From: Culex pipiens pallens
Lineage: Eukaryota; Arthropoda; Insecta; Diptera; Culicidae
Length of the DNA stretch: 64,000 nt
Direction: 5' to 3'
Assembly (NCBI RefSeq): GCF_016801865.2
Contig: NC_068938.1
Span: 222,038,663 to 222,102,662, forward strand
This document shows, in pieces, positions 9,981 through 22,273 of this stretch (position 1 is its first letter; the number at the start of each line of letters is the position of its first letter). A program made the position numbers and the translations under genes. Under the pieces are notes generated by a model, which did no database searches, was not told the origin of the DNA, and was given only the letters and a program-made list of their open reading frames with translations.

Positions 9981-11045
9981 GTTATGACCTTTTTTTCTGA
10001 ACATTTTTGCCCCATCTGCTCCCACTGTCCACCTCTGCTCCTGGCATCACATCCTGTGTGTGTTCCGTTTTGTTATGGTTATTTTTCACTCATTCATTTG
10101 CGCATTGTCGAACGGGCGGATGCAAAGGACACGTGCTCCAATGGGGGCACACCACTTCGGGGAAAAAGGGGGGGTCTCGAATAAAAACATGATGAGCTCA
10201 GCGAGGAGAAAAAAAGAGAGCCAACTACCGGTTTATGTTCGGTATTTGGCACCAACAGCACACTGACTGCAAAGGTATGCCGATACAGTGGTGACACACA
10301 CACACACACATGGACACCGGTGAAGCCTTATCAATGCAGAGTGAACGTGCCTTCCATATATATTTAGCCCTCTCCGAGAACGACAAGCGTCCCATCGGAT
10401 TGATGTTCATGCAGCGGAAAAAGCTGTTCACTACACTCACATCGTAGCAGGCGGCGACCTCTGGGCTGGGGGGAATTCCGACCTCCGCCCTCTCCAGGTA
10501 GCCGTCGAGTGTCAGCGCCTACTTTGTTGTTGGATCGGGGGTCGCAACATTTTAGCATATCCTCACCCAGAACCTGCCAACCATAACTCATGGCACACTA
10601 TGAGCTAGTGAGTGTGAGGTTATAAGTATGAGCACGTTGATGTTTGATTAAAAATTTTTGCTCATTAGTTGAGCGATGCTCGATGATGGGTCGACGTCGT
10701 GGTCTGATTAAAAATTTACCAATTTTCAGCTTTTCACCTGCTGCTGCTGCTGCAAGGATTCGTTCCCAGGTCAGCTGGGGTAAACTGGGTAAACAGCAAA
10801 TGTGGAGCACACACGTGTGGGATTGTTTGATGTTGGGAATTGATTTCTCGAGGTTTAGCTCGAGTTTGCTGCACCAGCTGGCAGGTTGAACGATTATGCT
10901 ATGGTCGACGAGGTTGGGATGGTGGAGCTGATTGCAGCTTTCTCCGAGGTTACAAATTAAACAAGCAATCAATCAATCAAACTTTGATGCGTGGTTTGCT
11001 TGTGGATCGATTAGAAGATTTCTCGATGTTTAGAATTTGTTGAAG
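9981..11045. other. GC-richer unique island
   Basis: It includes an ACACAC run (10293-10309) and a CTGCTGCTGCTGCTGC run (10738-10753). Several 60-125-codon frames overlap on both strands without a recognisable domain, signal peptide or splice-bounded exon. I call no gene. Confidence 0.5.
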
Positions 11046-11254
11046 GTGCCGTTTTCTGCAACATATAACACAGGTTTACCCATTTGAAATAAAATTATTT
11101 GTTTTAAAATTTCATCAAATTTCGTTGGAATATATTCTAGTAAAAAAAACCCAAATTATTTAGAAAAAAGTTCAAGCCTCATTTTAAATTAAAAATTGCA
11201 ACAAAAAGTATCACAAAACTACAATATTTTCACGAATTTTTGGAAATGCTTGAA

Positions 11255-11420
11255 ATTAAAAAAAAATGTAAGGTGTAATTTTGGAAGGTTAAATATTATC
11301 TATTTTATGACATAATTTTACCTCAATGTAGACTTAAATAGTGACATTACACCAGAAAAGTGGTAAAATTACACATTTTCATATTACCAAATTTCTATAA
11401 GAAGACAATAAAAAATGGTA
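11255..11420. mobile_element. Degenerate member of the 'ATGGTAAAATTACA' MITE family
   Basis: GGTGTAATTTTGGAAGGTTA (11272 onward), an internal ATTTTATGACATAATTTTAC and a right part GTGGTAAAATTACACATTTT match motifs of the better-preserved copies at 42650-43070 and 62387-63122 (GGTAAAATTACA ends and a TTTTATGTCA sub-motif). The ends are too decayed for a target site. Confidence 0.5.
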
Positions 11421-11554
11421 TGATTTTTATCAATATTCTTACATATTTATAAAATTCATTAAGGCACTTAGCTTACCTTACAAATTTATGACTCAACAGA
11501 TGTAGAAAAATATGGTTCAGATCAATAAAAGTTTACGACATTAAAGTTTAATCT

Positions 11555-12725
11555 AGGGCGTCCAATTTTCCCGGGTTTTGAATTTCCCGGGAAACGGGAA
11601 AAATATTTTTGAAATCCCGGGAATTCCCGGGATCCCGGGAAATTTTTGTATCAGTAATAAAATCTATGTTTTCATTATATTTGTTATGTTTTCAAGCTTA
11701 AAATCATAGAATTAGCTTAATAATATTAATTGGTGAACAAGGACGAAAGTTTTTAAGCATCCAAAAAAAAAATTGATAAAAATCAATTTTGTTCTTTGTG
11801 GTGTTTTGGATTTAAAATCAACTGCAATTTTTAAATCCAATACGAAATTTTTTTTTTGATATGCGATTCAAATTACATAAGTCTTTATGTAAATATTTCT
11901 TTTATATTTTTTTATATGACATGAGTAAAACAGCTTTAAAAGTTTCTTTTATATGCCTAAAAAACAAAAAAAAACGACAACAAATAAAATGATACCAGTC
12001 AATTTAAAATTTTAGATTTGTTTTGAACTCATTGTTTTGTATAAAACATATTTTACAAATTAACTTCAAGTTACTACCGCCAACCGGGAGAAAATCGAAA
12101 CTAAAGTCTGAATAGGTACAGGTGATTTTAGAGCAATACATTTGGAAGTCGGTGTACTAATTGTTTTGTTTTGTTCTGTTCCTGTTATAACCGAAGTCAT
12201 CCAAAATATTTTTGCACTTTTTTTTTGCTTAAATAGCATTTATCCTTATTTGCCTCAGATGCCGGTGTTTGATTATTTTGCCGGTGTTTGATTAAAAATA
12301 ATTTAACATGAGATTTTTTTTTTCAAATTTAAAATCGTAAATATATCTATTCAATTAAAAAAATAAAAGAGAAAAAAATAAAGCGCTAGGCATTTTGCGG
12401 ACCTGTTAACTTAAATTATAATAATTTTCCCTAATAAGCCAAAAAAAAAATGCTAATATTTGCCAATTACAAATTTTAATGCATTTTATCGATTACTTAG
12501 TATTCAACTGTTCTTCTATTTTAATGCTTCTTATCGATTACTTAGTATTCAACTGTTCTACTATTTCCACAATCAAATCTGAATTTCCAGACCAAAAAAT
12601 GATAATTTTTTTTTCAATTTCGGGAATTCCCGGGACAAATTTTGGAAAATTCCGGGATTCGGGAATTCCCGGATTTGGAAAAATCCCGGGATTTTTGTCC
12701 CGGGAATTCCCGGGATGGACGCACT
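11555..12725. mobile_element. 1.17-kb hAT-like nonautonomous element with CCCGGG-rich ends
   Basis: Imperfect short TIRs (AGGGCGTCCA at the left, complement of TGGACGCACT at the right) lie just inside a perfect 10-bp direct repeat AGTTTAATCT at 11545-11554 and 12726-12735. Both subterminal regions (11570-11645 and 12620-12715) are dense in CCCGGGAATTCCCGGG-type palindromes, while the middle is very AT-rich and noncoding. An 8-10 bp target duplication suggests a hAT-like origin, but assignment by TIR alone is tentative. A 45-bp tandem duplication lies inside. Confidence 0.8.
12474..12563 (+). repeat. 45-bp tandem duplication
   Basis: Two adjacent 45-bp units (12474-12518 and 12519-12563) share TTATCGATTACTTAGTATTC and AACTGTTCT with about three differences. 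It lies within the hAT-like element. Confidence 0.85.
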
Positions 12726-12735
12726 AGTTTAATCT

Positions 12736-15340
12736 AATTTAATTATTTGCCAGATCCTAAAATAAAATTAAAAAGTATTGAAAATTTAGATTGGGAAATT
12801 AATTTTCTATAAAGTCTACTCTGCTTCTCTCCTTATAACAAGAAACAATTGGTCACAACAATTAATTCCTTTCCGATTGCTCAAATTGAACGATGGTGGA
12901 ATTTAATTATCGGATTTCTTTGAAGTTGCTTCACCACTGAAGCATCACACCAAAAGCATTTAGGTTCGGCGTGCTAATAATAAAATGTGCGACCTTTATT
13001 GTGACATTTTCCACGATTCAGACCAGTGCTGCCTGGTGAGGAGAAAAATCACTCAACCTGTTCTAAATCCTAAGCGATCCTAATTGAAACGTGCCGTTAT
13101 TTACGCGTGGAAATTGCCCAAATCACATTCCTTAACGCCTGTCACTCAATCTCGCCAACTATACGGCTCAACCAAAAGCTCAACCCCGGAGAATTGATTG
13201 ACTCTTCTTTCTCTGCGCTGCTTCGGAATTCAATCTTCCGTACTACAAATCTCCATGCAGATTACAGTTCGTTCTGCGAGCTGTACGCGCGATAAAAACC
13301 GAATTTATCAAATCACATTCCGCAATCATCGACAGAAGAAGGGAAGAAAAAAGCACCTCCAAAAGTCCTTCCAGCGTCGTCGTCGTGTCACATCGTCTTC
13401 TTCGTCACTGTCGCCACGAGATCGAACCCAAAAGCCAACGGAAAAACTGCTCGAAAAAAAAAACGCAGATAAAATACTGCCACAGGCAATCAAACACTTC
13501 TACAAGTCCTTTTCCCTTCTTACCACCCCTGAAAACCCCCAAACCAAATCCAGAGCTCTTTCGAAGGACTTTTTGTGCTATCTGCAGGGTCTATTCTTTC
13601 CATTTTATATTGATCAATTTACAGCTACTAATCCGTGATTTTTACATCCGAAACAAAAATATGGCCCGACGATGAAAAAGTGTAAAAAAAGAGCGACAAG
13701 AGGGTAATAAAATTGGCGGAGCGCAAAAACATTCATCGAGGTCCCCCCTTCGTCCTAAAAAAAACGTCGGTATTTGTGTGCGTTTTTGTAAACCGTTTGG
13801 CCTCGGGCATTTGGTCCCTTCAAGTGGGACGCACTGTGAAAAAGATGGACTTCTTTTTGACCTAGAACGAGTTAATTTGAGTTGATTTTTGTAAGAAAAT
13901 GAGCGAAACGTTTGGGCCGCCTACAGCTCATCCTGTAACGTCGCCAGTAAATCTTTTGTTTGGTCGTCAGTATAGGTTCAAATTCCGCTTGCGGAAAGTT
14001 TTTTTTTGCTGTCTGTTTTGACTCTCTTGGAGAGCGGATTTTCTTGTTTGACTAACTTTTCCCGCCGTACCCGTGAGTGTTTATTTGTGTTCGTAAAGCT
14101 AAACATCAAACCACCATCATCATCATCATTATCATCGTTTTCGTTTTGATTAGCGCAAAATGGAGGCGCGTGGCTGTTTTGATTTGCTCCGATTTTAGTA
14201 CACACATTTTTGTTTTTATTTCTGCTGGACTACTCGTCGGTGCGTCGATAATCATGGCCTCTCGCCGGTCATAAAACCAATCGAGGCAGGCGTCGGTCGT
14301 GGGGTGTCGCTTTTGTGAGGGGCCATTTACACGCCGTCAACTATTATTATCGAGTCGATGGGGGGAAAAAATGTCCATGATATGGTCACAGTAGGCCGAT
14401 ATTGGCCGAATCGCGTCAGGCTCGTAAAATGAATTGCGTTGGGAACCCTGACGCGGATTGCTGCGATTGTTCCACCCTGACGGAGATGAAATTCTCCCCC
14501 TAACTTTGTCGAAGAAATTGTACGTCAATTGAAACAAAATCAATAAAATTGTTTCGAGCGGACTGTTGCGTGCCTTCGGCTAGAAATTAACAATGGTAAT
14601 TATTCAACCGCACCATTGCATTTTCCCTTTTATTCAATAGTCCGAGTTAGATAACTCAATCCTTCCACCGACTCCTCCGCCAAGCCACGTGTATCCTTCA
14701 AATTGCATCAAAACACGCCAGGCACAGAACAACAGAAAACAACAACAGCGACAACAAAAGTGGAATTGTATTGAAAAGTGGTATGTTTCACCGTTGTTTT
14801 CAACAGGCCTGACCACACTCACAAATATACACAGACACACACACACACACGTGTTTTAATTCTTCCTGCTGATCCGTAATCCTATCGGCCGCGAAAAGCG
14901 GGCGTTTTCCCTCACAACACACACACACACCCACACTGACACACGTTAATTAATTACATCACGGAATGGGCTCAATTACGGCAAACTGCGCAACTGAGTG
15001 GGATACACACACACGGCTTGTCTTTGTGTGTTGTTTGTGATTGGAATGAACAAAATTTGTAGTGAAATTGAAGCTAAATTGGAATGTGGAATGTACCGCG
15101 GGCGAATTTTGGAAACGGTTTCGAGTTTCGCATCGCGAGCCAGGATTTGTGGGGAAATGATTTTGATGAATAGATTAGTAATTTATTTGAATTGAAAGAT
15201 AATTGACGGACCGGAAACTTTTCGTCTGACATGAAAAGGATGTAGTTCTGTAAAGATTTACAACAACATTTGAAGGCTAAACAAAGATTTATTTTCATGT
15301 TTTTTTTTCTAAATCCAGATTTTTTTGTTCGACTCACAAT
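12736..15340. other. GC-richer unique island with A/C-rich segment and simple repeats
   Basis: The 13080-13680 segment is strongly A/C-rich on the plus strand, which removes stop codons and yields a 146-codon frame (13198-13638) opening with TTG; I regard that as compositional. There is a CATCATCATCATCATT run at 14112-14130, and ACAC tracts lie at 14832-14850, 14920-14932 and 15004-15012. Nothing recognisable as a gene was found. A long stretch of non-repeated sequence like this could be a regulatory region. Confidence 0.45.
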
Positions 15341-15494
15341 AAACAGTAATGCTTATATTACCTGGAACAGGAATCGAGACTTGTCCTGCAATATTCTCTT
15401 ATTTTAGTGAGTCTTAAATGAATATTGAAATTTGTTTGTATTTGTTGATGTTCTACCAGCAAACATTACGAATTTAAATTTTGAGAGCATTATG

Positions 15495-15650
15495 CACTAG
15501 CGTGCACAGGGTGGGGCAACATGGGGCAGTTGCCCCACCATCCTCAGAAATTTGTTTTAAAATTGGTCAGGGGGTTTCCATAAACAGCGAAATTTTCAAA
15601 TCGCTAATATTTTTTGCCCCACCTTCCTTGAGGATCTGGGCACGCTAGTG
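15495..15650. mobile_element. 156-bp hAT-like MITE
   Basis: The TIRs CACTAGCGTGCACAG and the complement of CTGGGCACGCTAGTG differ at one base. Candidate 8-bp target duplications flank it: GCATTATG (15487-15494) and GCTTTATG (15651-15658), seven of eight bases matching. The interior holds GGGGCAACATGGGGCAGTTG and a complementary GCCCCACC, so it can fold. It is too short to code. Confidence 0.85.
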
Positions 15651-16010
15651 GCTTTATGCAACGGTCTTTGTCATATTGGTCATGTCTGTAACATAATCAA
15701 TTTATCCTTTTTCAGAAAGCTAAGAACGTCAATAAATATTTTTTCTCTTATTTTTACCATATATTAAATTATTTTTTTAGTTTATGCATCTTTTTCAAAC
15801 ATTTTTGGACCACTAAAAAAAGATTTTATTCATTTCTGGGAGTTGTTGCTAAATTGTCAAAATGGTTTTTTTTTTATATTGTTTAAACATATTCAATTCT
15901 TGGACTACTTTCAAGATGCTTTTTTTCTTCTGGAAGTGTTTGCATTTTCATCATGATTATTATTATTATTTTTTTGAAAAAATAGTTGTACAGTTATTGA
16001 GTTCTTTTAA
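15651..16010. other. AT-rich sequence, nothing recognised
   Basis: Low-complexity AT sequence with TTATTATTATT-like runs near 15957. No coding signal. Confidence 0.45.
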
Positions 16011-16381
16011 ACATGGACAAATAGACAACAATTTAATTCAACAATTCAAAAGATGATTTCATCCATTTCTGTGAAAATAGTTCTTAAAAAAATAATTCGT
16101 TTACAAATCTGTAAATTTTGGATTTTTTTAAAAGCTTGACTAGTTTCATAAAAATATATGAGTATTGAAAAAAATATTTCTTCGTGAGACATGGACAAAT
16201 AGGCAACAATTTAATTCAACAATTCAAAAGATGATTTCATCCATTTCTGATATTTTTTACATTATTTTCAAAATAGTTCTTGGAAAATAATTCGTTTACA
16301 AATCTGTAATTTTTTTATTTTTTTAGGCATGACTAGTTCCATAAAAATATATGAGTATTGAAAAAAATATTTCTTCGTGAG
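16011..16381 (+). repeat. Tandem duplication, units of 178 and 193 bp
   Basis: Unit 1 (16011-16188) and unit 2 (16189-16381) both begin ACATGGACAAATAG and end ATTTCTTCGTGAG. The second carries a small insertion (TATTTTTTACATTATTTTCA region near 16250). The sequence is noncoding. Confidence 0.9.
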
Positions 16382-16429
16382 ATGTATATAATAATAATAC
16401 AATTTCTATGAGTTTTTGGATGCCCCCTT

Positions 16430-16520
16430 TTTTAATTTTTTTTAATGGAAATATTGTTACGAGAAGGGGAGGGAGGGTTCCAAAAAAATTTTTTTCGTTA
16501 CGTAATAAATGAACGCTCCT
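16430..16520. mobile_element. Truncated copy of the GGAGCGTTC/TTACGTAA MITE
   Basis: The right end CGTTACGTAATAAATGAACG followed by CTCC, plus the preceding TGGAAATATTGTTACGAGAA and a GGGGAGGGAGGG tract, matches the right half of the complete element at 46454-46623. The left TIR is not found. Confidence 0.7.
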
Positions 16521-17469
16521 TTACTGCTTTTTTAAAAGTTATGCTGACAACACTTGCCTCGTTATTTTTTTAAAATATTTTTTGTGTTTTTACCTGAGTA
16601 AAAATTTGTCTATTTTTACCATGTTTTATAATGAGTTTTTATAGATGTATCCATTATTTCAGAGCATTTTGTGAGTTTAATGGTAAAGCTGTTAATTATC
16701 TGAATCATAACTAAATTTTTTGAATTTAATTGTAAAGCTGATAATTATCTGAAATTTAACTAAACATTCAAAAGTAATGGCGAGATATTTATATATTCAT
16801 AAAGCCGTCGTAAATATCTATAGTTTTTGCATTCTTTCGAACAAAAGCAGTTTTTTTTTTAAACATATAGGTTTTTCAAAATATAATAACTATGATTTTT
16901 TAACATTCTTTTAATCTCGAACAGTTTCGTAAATAATTTAAGCCTTTCAGTCCTGAATTCAAAAATAAATAAATTAATGCTTCTTATGACCATACGAAAA
17001 TTACAGGCTAGCTTTGAAAAATTAGATTTTTGGGTAATTTTCAATTCATTTTTGAATGTATTTGCATTTTTTTGCTTGAGAAGTTCTTTAAAAAACTAGC
17101 AGCAGATTTTTTGTAGTGTTTTTTGGATTCAAAAAATCATGAGCAGTTCTTGAAAAACAATTAGCAAGATTATTTATCTGTTTTTTTAAATAAATTGGAA
17201 AAAGGCAGTTTCTACATTTAAATCATTTATAAATTAAGTGATATTGTCATTTATTTCTGTGTGGTAATGTTTAGAAAACAAGAAAGACGAGGTGCAGTTC
17301 AAACATTTTGCATAATAAAAAAGAATTTTGATGTTATACTCAGCCGAAAAATAGAACAAAAGAAATCGATGAATTGCTCCAAACGATGAAATGTACTAGA
17401 TTTGAATTTATGATATTTAACGAAACATTAGTAGTGTGCAAATGCATCTTAACACACATTCATTTAACT
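16521..17469. other. AT-rich sequence, nothing recognised
   Basis: The GTAAAGCTG(A/T)TAATTATCTGAA phrase is duplicated at about 16684 and 16731. Otherwise there are no element ends and no coding frames. Confidence 0.45.
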
Positions 17470-17631
17470 GGGCTTCATCCATAAAGTACGTCACGCTAAA
17501 ATAAGCCAAAATTTAAACTCCCTCCCCCCCTTGTCACGCTTTTCCTATACTTTTTACATGCAGTGTCACACTTCCTCAGACTCCCCACCTCCCTCCCCAC
17601 TAGAGCGTGACATACTTTATGGATGACGCCC
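17470..17631. mobile_element. 162-bp MITE with C-tract interior
   Basis: The TIRs are GGGCTTCATCCATAAAGTAC and the complement of TACTTTATGGATGACGCCC, followed inward by GTCACGCT and AGCGTGAC. The interior has CTCCCTCCCCCCCTTGTCAC and CCCACCTCCCTCCCCAC. It shares architecture but not TIR sequence with 7476-7623 and 46454-46623. No target duplication is evident. Confidence 0.85.
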
Positions 17632-19660
17632 TGAAATAGTGTTGTGACGAACATCAAAAAGTATTTATCTCGGAATACATGATTTGGCATAATCTTCGAA
17701 TTTTGAGTTATGGACAGTGCTCTTATTAATGTGTTTTTAAAATTGATCTATTTTAAAAATTATTTTATCTTTGACAAAATTGATGAAAATTTAAGTTAAA
17801 ATGAGTTTCTGTTTCCTAATGAAATTCATTAAAGAGTACAAACGACCACTAATCAAGCATCCTTTCATGAACGAAAAATGCTCATTTCCCTCAACTGGAA
17901 ACTCTCTCTCACACACACACCCCCACGACTCAGTCTATTCATACTCGCACTCGGTCTACCCGGAGGGCTATTTTACTGCAAATAAGCTCGAAATGAATGA
18001 GTTTGAGCCAGAGAACTCGTGCTTAGAGAAAATATATAAAAAGCAATAAACATTCATCACCGTAAGTGATGTGTGTAAACTACTCATCGTTTGCCAAAAT
18101 GTTTTCAGAGTTAGTGCATCGTCTTTTTCTGGCAGCTTTGCTCTTTCTTCTCGTGTTTCTATCTCCCTAAATGAGGTGGGAGAAGGGGCCAGAAGAGTAT
18201 CAAATTTTCTGTTTAGATTGTTCAACCGGAAACAGAATATAGTTTTGAGCTCGAGATTTCTTGGGAACACTGAATCATAACTTGCTCATAAGGGGGGGAA
18301 AGTTTCCAAGATGACGTCTATTCGTCCTTTTCTTAAGTTTGAGCAAATCTCTAAATGAAACGCCCTTATCAGATAATTGAAAGACAAAGATTTGATTCGG
18401 GTTTTACGACCCACACATTTCCCTATACGCCCTTTTTGGAATCGCATTAGAAGCTATGAGAATCGTCTTATGCGCCCGGAACAGCATCAGTAGGCCATGG
18501 CATGCCATACTGGCAGGCAGGCAGCAACCTGATCCCCAGCTGAACCGATATCGGTTGCTTTGATGGGGAGCTCTCTGGAGTTTCCTGCCTGCATCACTGC
18601 ACCATATTTTTGTTCACGTACTCTCGTCTCGTCGGAGTGTGACCGTGTCGTTCCATGTCTCCGAAGACGGACAGGCACTCGGTGGAGGAACATTTCTCAA
18701 AAAAGATGAAAAAAAAAAAGTGAAAAGAAACGGCATATTTGCAGTGCACCTGCATTATCAATTCATGCCAGAGAGTACGGAGTAATCCCCATTTCTGTCG
18801 GGCACATCACACTTGCATACACGGGCGGGCTCTCCAGAGTTCGTGTTCCACTCTGGCTTCCTGGCCATTTTATCCCTGCCCCCACACACTTCAGGCCAAC
18901 CCCGGAAGCGGCGGATATCTTCTTTCTATATTTCATATAATACACCTTTGAATTATTCATGCCGACAGAGAAGAACTGCCCAAAAACGTTTCACCAAAGT
19001 CAGTCTCAATTGGGACGAGTGCGCCGAAATGAATGAACCAAAAAAAGTAGAACCAAAGAAACGGAAGAAAGGCCGGAAAATATTCCTGTGAAAATAAAAC
19101 GTCCTGCCTGGCACCATCCAGCACAATTTTCACTGCAAATCTCGACGATCGCAGCAAGCAACGACCGCCACCGTGTGGGTGGTGGAAATAAAAGAAAAGT
19201 GTGCCATGCCAGGCCGTTTCACACAATTTGCACGCTCTTGAGTGCGATGAATAATATAATCAAGGCAGAAGGGGAAATTTTGCCAGCCCCGGCCTGATGC
19301 ATTTAAATAATATTTTTCCTCCAAAATTAAAAAGAATTACGCATCGAGCGACGGTTGGTGCCGGGCAGTTCTGCGATCGTAGCGAGATGTATGCTGTGCT
19401 GGGCCAGACTGGTTCTGGTTGGTGCCGTCCAAGGCAAGCCGTTTCGATCAAGTTGATTTGTGAGTTGTGTTGAACATGGCGCAAATGGTGGCAGACGTGT
19501 TAATTTTTATTGTTTGGTGATGGCAGGTAGAGGTTATCATGGTTTGGGTTCGATGTAGATTTTCAGAAAAGTGAGGTTAAGTTTCTGTTAATTATTCAAT
19601 ACAAAAAAATAAAATAAAATTAAATTATGTTGAAAAAATTACAATGATTTTGTTTCACAG
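17632..19660. other. GC-richer unique island
   Basis: It includes CACACACACCCCCAC (17911-17925) and moderately GC-rich unique sequence from 18000 to 19560. Several 65-100-codon frames overlap on opposite strands. None has a convincing start, domain or splice context, so no gene is called. Confidence 0.45.
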
Positions 19661-19746
19661 CAGGTTTAATGAAATTTACAAAATATTTATTCGGAAAAAG
19701 GGGTTTTAAAAACAAATTTAACTATCAAAACCCGAAATCATTTCTA

Positions 19747-19964
19747 CACAGAAAAAAATTATGTTTATATTCCATTTGGGAGTGGCGCCAGATTTGGTGT
19801 AAAAATATATTTATTCAATATCTGAAACTGGTGAAATTTTTATCATCCAGTTTCTGTCAAATTTTACATTTTTACACATTTTTTAGCTTAAATTACTCAG
19901 AAAAAGATATATTGCTCGACCAATTAAACTTTCAACCTTCCAAAATTCAACTTTTTTTTCTGTG
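19747..19964. mobile_element. 218-bp TA-flanked short-TIR MITE
   Basis: CACAGAAAAAAA at the left and TTTTTTTTCTGTG at the right form a 12-13 bp TIR. TA dinucleotides at 19745-19746 and 19965-19966 fit a TA target. The interior has no long inverted symmetry. A 103-codon frame (19669-19980) runs through it but is lysine/phenylalanine-rich AT-driven sequence. Confidence 0.6.
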
Positions 19965-20980
19965 TACTCTATGTGGTTAAATCAGAAGAATTATGCAAAA
20001 TTCCTTTTAATAAACATGGGGGCGAAATATGTATATTTAAATTGAAAAACTTGCACAATTTATTGTTAACTATTCCGACTTAGTTTTTCAATGCTTTTTT
20101 TTGTTCAAATGTGAAACTTTTACAATTAAAAAAGATATTGTGGGACCACATAGCAGAAAAGACGCTACAGAATTTTTTTTCCTGAAACCTTGATGGATTT
20201 TTTACAGAGCTTTTTGGCTCTTTTTGCAAAAATGTTGAAAAGTTAGCAAAATCAAACAATTTCCCTGGTGACATGAACGAGGCTTTGGATTCACGAATCT
20301 TCGTCTAGTTTTTTATGTAGGTTCAGTCATGTTTTTATTTTTATTTTTAAAGGAACAGTTTTTCCTCAATATTTATATAATCAAGCAGGAGAGACAAGCT
20401 TTCAACAAGGTGAATGTTGAGGAAAACTAGAATGAGCGATTCCTCTTATTTCTAATTTCTTTAGTTCCTGAAGTTAAATTTTATTCTGCATTGTTTCCTC
20501 GCACTGATGTAAAATGTAAACTATTTTTTTTTCTAGGTAGTCTCAATAAATTCTGCGGCCTGATAGTTATGATGTTTGGAGCAAAGTTGTAGGTTTTGAT
20601 TTTAGAAGGTTATTTTTATTATTATTTTATTTTGTTTTATCATTATTTAACAAGTAACGATTTTTGATATAAAGATTTTTTTATCTTTGGTGTAACAATA
20701 ACGGGCATCTTCTATGCCAAAGTGTACTATAGTGCATAATTTGTATCAAGACTCAAGAGTAATGAATTTTCAAGCAAATATTTTATAAAAGTTATGGATT
20801 TTCAAATTCAATTCGGTTTTATTGGTGAATAATCAATGACAATTTAGTCATATTATGTACATAACAGAGCTTCGTTTTTTTCATTTGAGCAATTGTTACT
20901 TTTTAATAATAATAAAAAATGTCCAAATCTCAAATAATTAAAATAATGTACAATCAACAGCAAAGCAAAGCTTAAAAAAA
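19965..20980. other. AT-rich sequence, weak R1 trace
   Basis: Near 20575 the phrase GGAGCAAAGTTGTAGGTTTT recalls the R1 core, but the surrounding motifs are lost. No coding signal. Confidence 0.4.
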
Positions 20981-22190
20981 ACATTACTCAATCCACCTTT
21001 AGGTGGTTGGTGCCTTCCTCGCATTCATACACCCAAAGGAAAAATATATCTCAAAATCTGCTACAGTGGATTTGCTGCAGAAAATGTCACATTTTATTAC
21101 ATTTTTTGCAGCAAGCCCGTAGATCATTTTTGCCCGCGTGTAAACATTTCAGCGATCTGCAGTTCTCACCAACACATATAAAGCTGGCCCGTCCCCGAGC
21201 AACACTCTAAAGAGAAGAATATGTTGGTGCTCTTTCACTCACATTTCATCAAGCGTCCGTGGCGCGGTGGTAGAGTGTCAGATCAATAACCAAGAAGTTG
21301 GTGGTTCAATCCTCGTTCTGTTAAAGTTTTTTTTGTGAAATACAACCAAAAAGCCGTCGGTAATGTCGATAATTGTCGGTAACGGGCAAAAATGTCATAC
21401 CCCTATATCGCAAAAAATGCATGAGGACAGTTTTCATGCAGATTCTGATATACTTTCATGCCGCCATGTATCACAATCATGCGACCGCCGGTTGGGTGTA
21501 AAGTGAATACACTACACAGCCTCAAAAAAGTGTATATATAACACTTATTTTTTCATCAAAATATCTATAATAAATATCTGAGATCCGACCTCAAAAAAGG
21601 GTATTAAAAACACTAAAGTACTTATAACTTTTGATAGGGTTATCAGATCTTCAACCTTATGGGCTTGTTGGAAAGCTCGTTTGATTACCTATCCAACGAT
21701 GGGTCGCATGATAGATCCGGACAACTTTTTTTATCAAAATATTTGAGATCCCGCCTAAAAAAAGTGTATAAATAACACTTAAGTGCTCATAACGTTTGAT
21801 GAGGTTGTCAGATCTTCAATCTTTTGAACTAGTTGGAAAGTTCAAATACCTTTCTAATAATATTACGCATGACGGGTTTTCTTACAAAAACCACCCTTTT
21901 TACAATCTTCCGAAGTTTAGCTAAAATTGTTTTTTTAGCATAACTTTTGAAGTACTTTTCCAAACTTCATAATATTAACTAGGGTCTTGTGGGACCCCAA
22001 GACGGATCGAATGAGACCAAAACGATCCAAATCGGTTCAGCCAGTCCGGAGATAATCGTGTGCATATTTTTCGGTGCACGGACTTACAGACATACACACG
22101 CACAGACATTTGTTCAGAATTTGATTCTGAGTCGATAGGTACACGTGAAGGTGGGTCTAGGAGGTCGAATAAAGAAGTTCATTTCAGCAA
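20981..22190 (+). repeat. 1.2-kb dispersed element with CTCAATCCACCTTTAGGTGG edge
   Basis: The left edge TTACTCAATCCACCTTTAGG, then TTGGTGCCTTCCTC, recurs inverted at about 52918-52956. The body has repeated paragraphs: an AAAAAAGTGTATA(T/A)ATAACACTTA phrase at 21524 and 21759, and a TTTGAT(A/G)(G/A)G...TCAGATCTTCAA phrase at 21632 and 21797. The right part has TTCAGAATTTGATTCTGAGTCGATAGG, read in pieces, then GTACACGTGAAGGTGGGTC. It has no reading frame. I recall similar right ends as abundant in culicine genomes; class unknown. A tRNA-like box pair lies inside (21255-21312). Confidence 0.65.
21248..21315 (+). repeat. tRNA-like (SINE-type) promoter segment
   Basis: GTGGCGCGGTGGTAGAGTGT resembles an RNA polymerase III A box / D arm, and GGTGGTTCAATCCTC, 30 bases further on, resembles a B box / T arm. 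The acceptor ends do not pair and no normal anticodon stem forms, so this is a tRNA-derived repeat and not a tRNA gene. Confidence 0.6.
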
Positions 22191-22273
22191 CTGTAGTTAA
22201 CACATACATTTTTTTCTCATTCCAATGAAAACTACTGAAATATCGAAATTTGGAAACATTTTCACAATCTCAA

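Noticed and set aside
13198..13638. 146-codon open frame
   Set aside because: TTG start; A/C-rich composition explains the lack of stops; a second overlapping frame is equally open.
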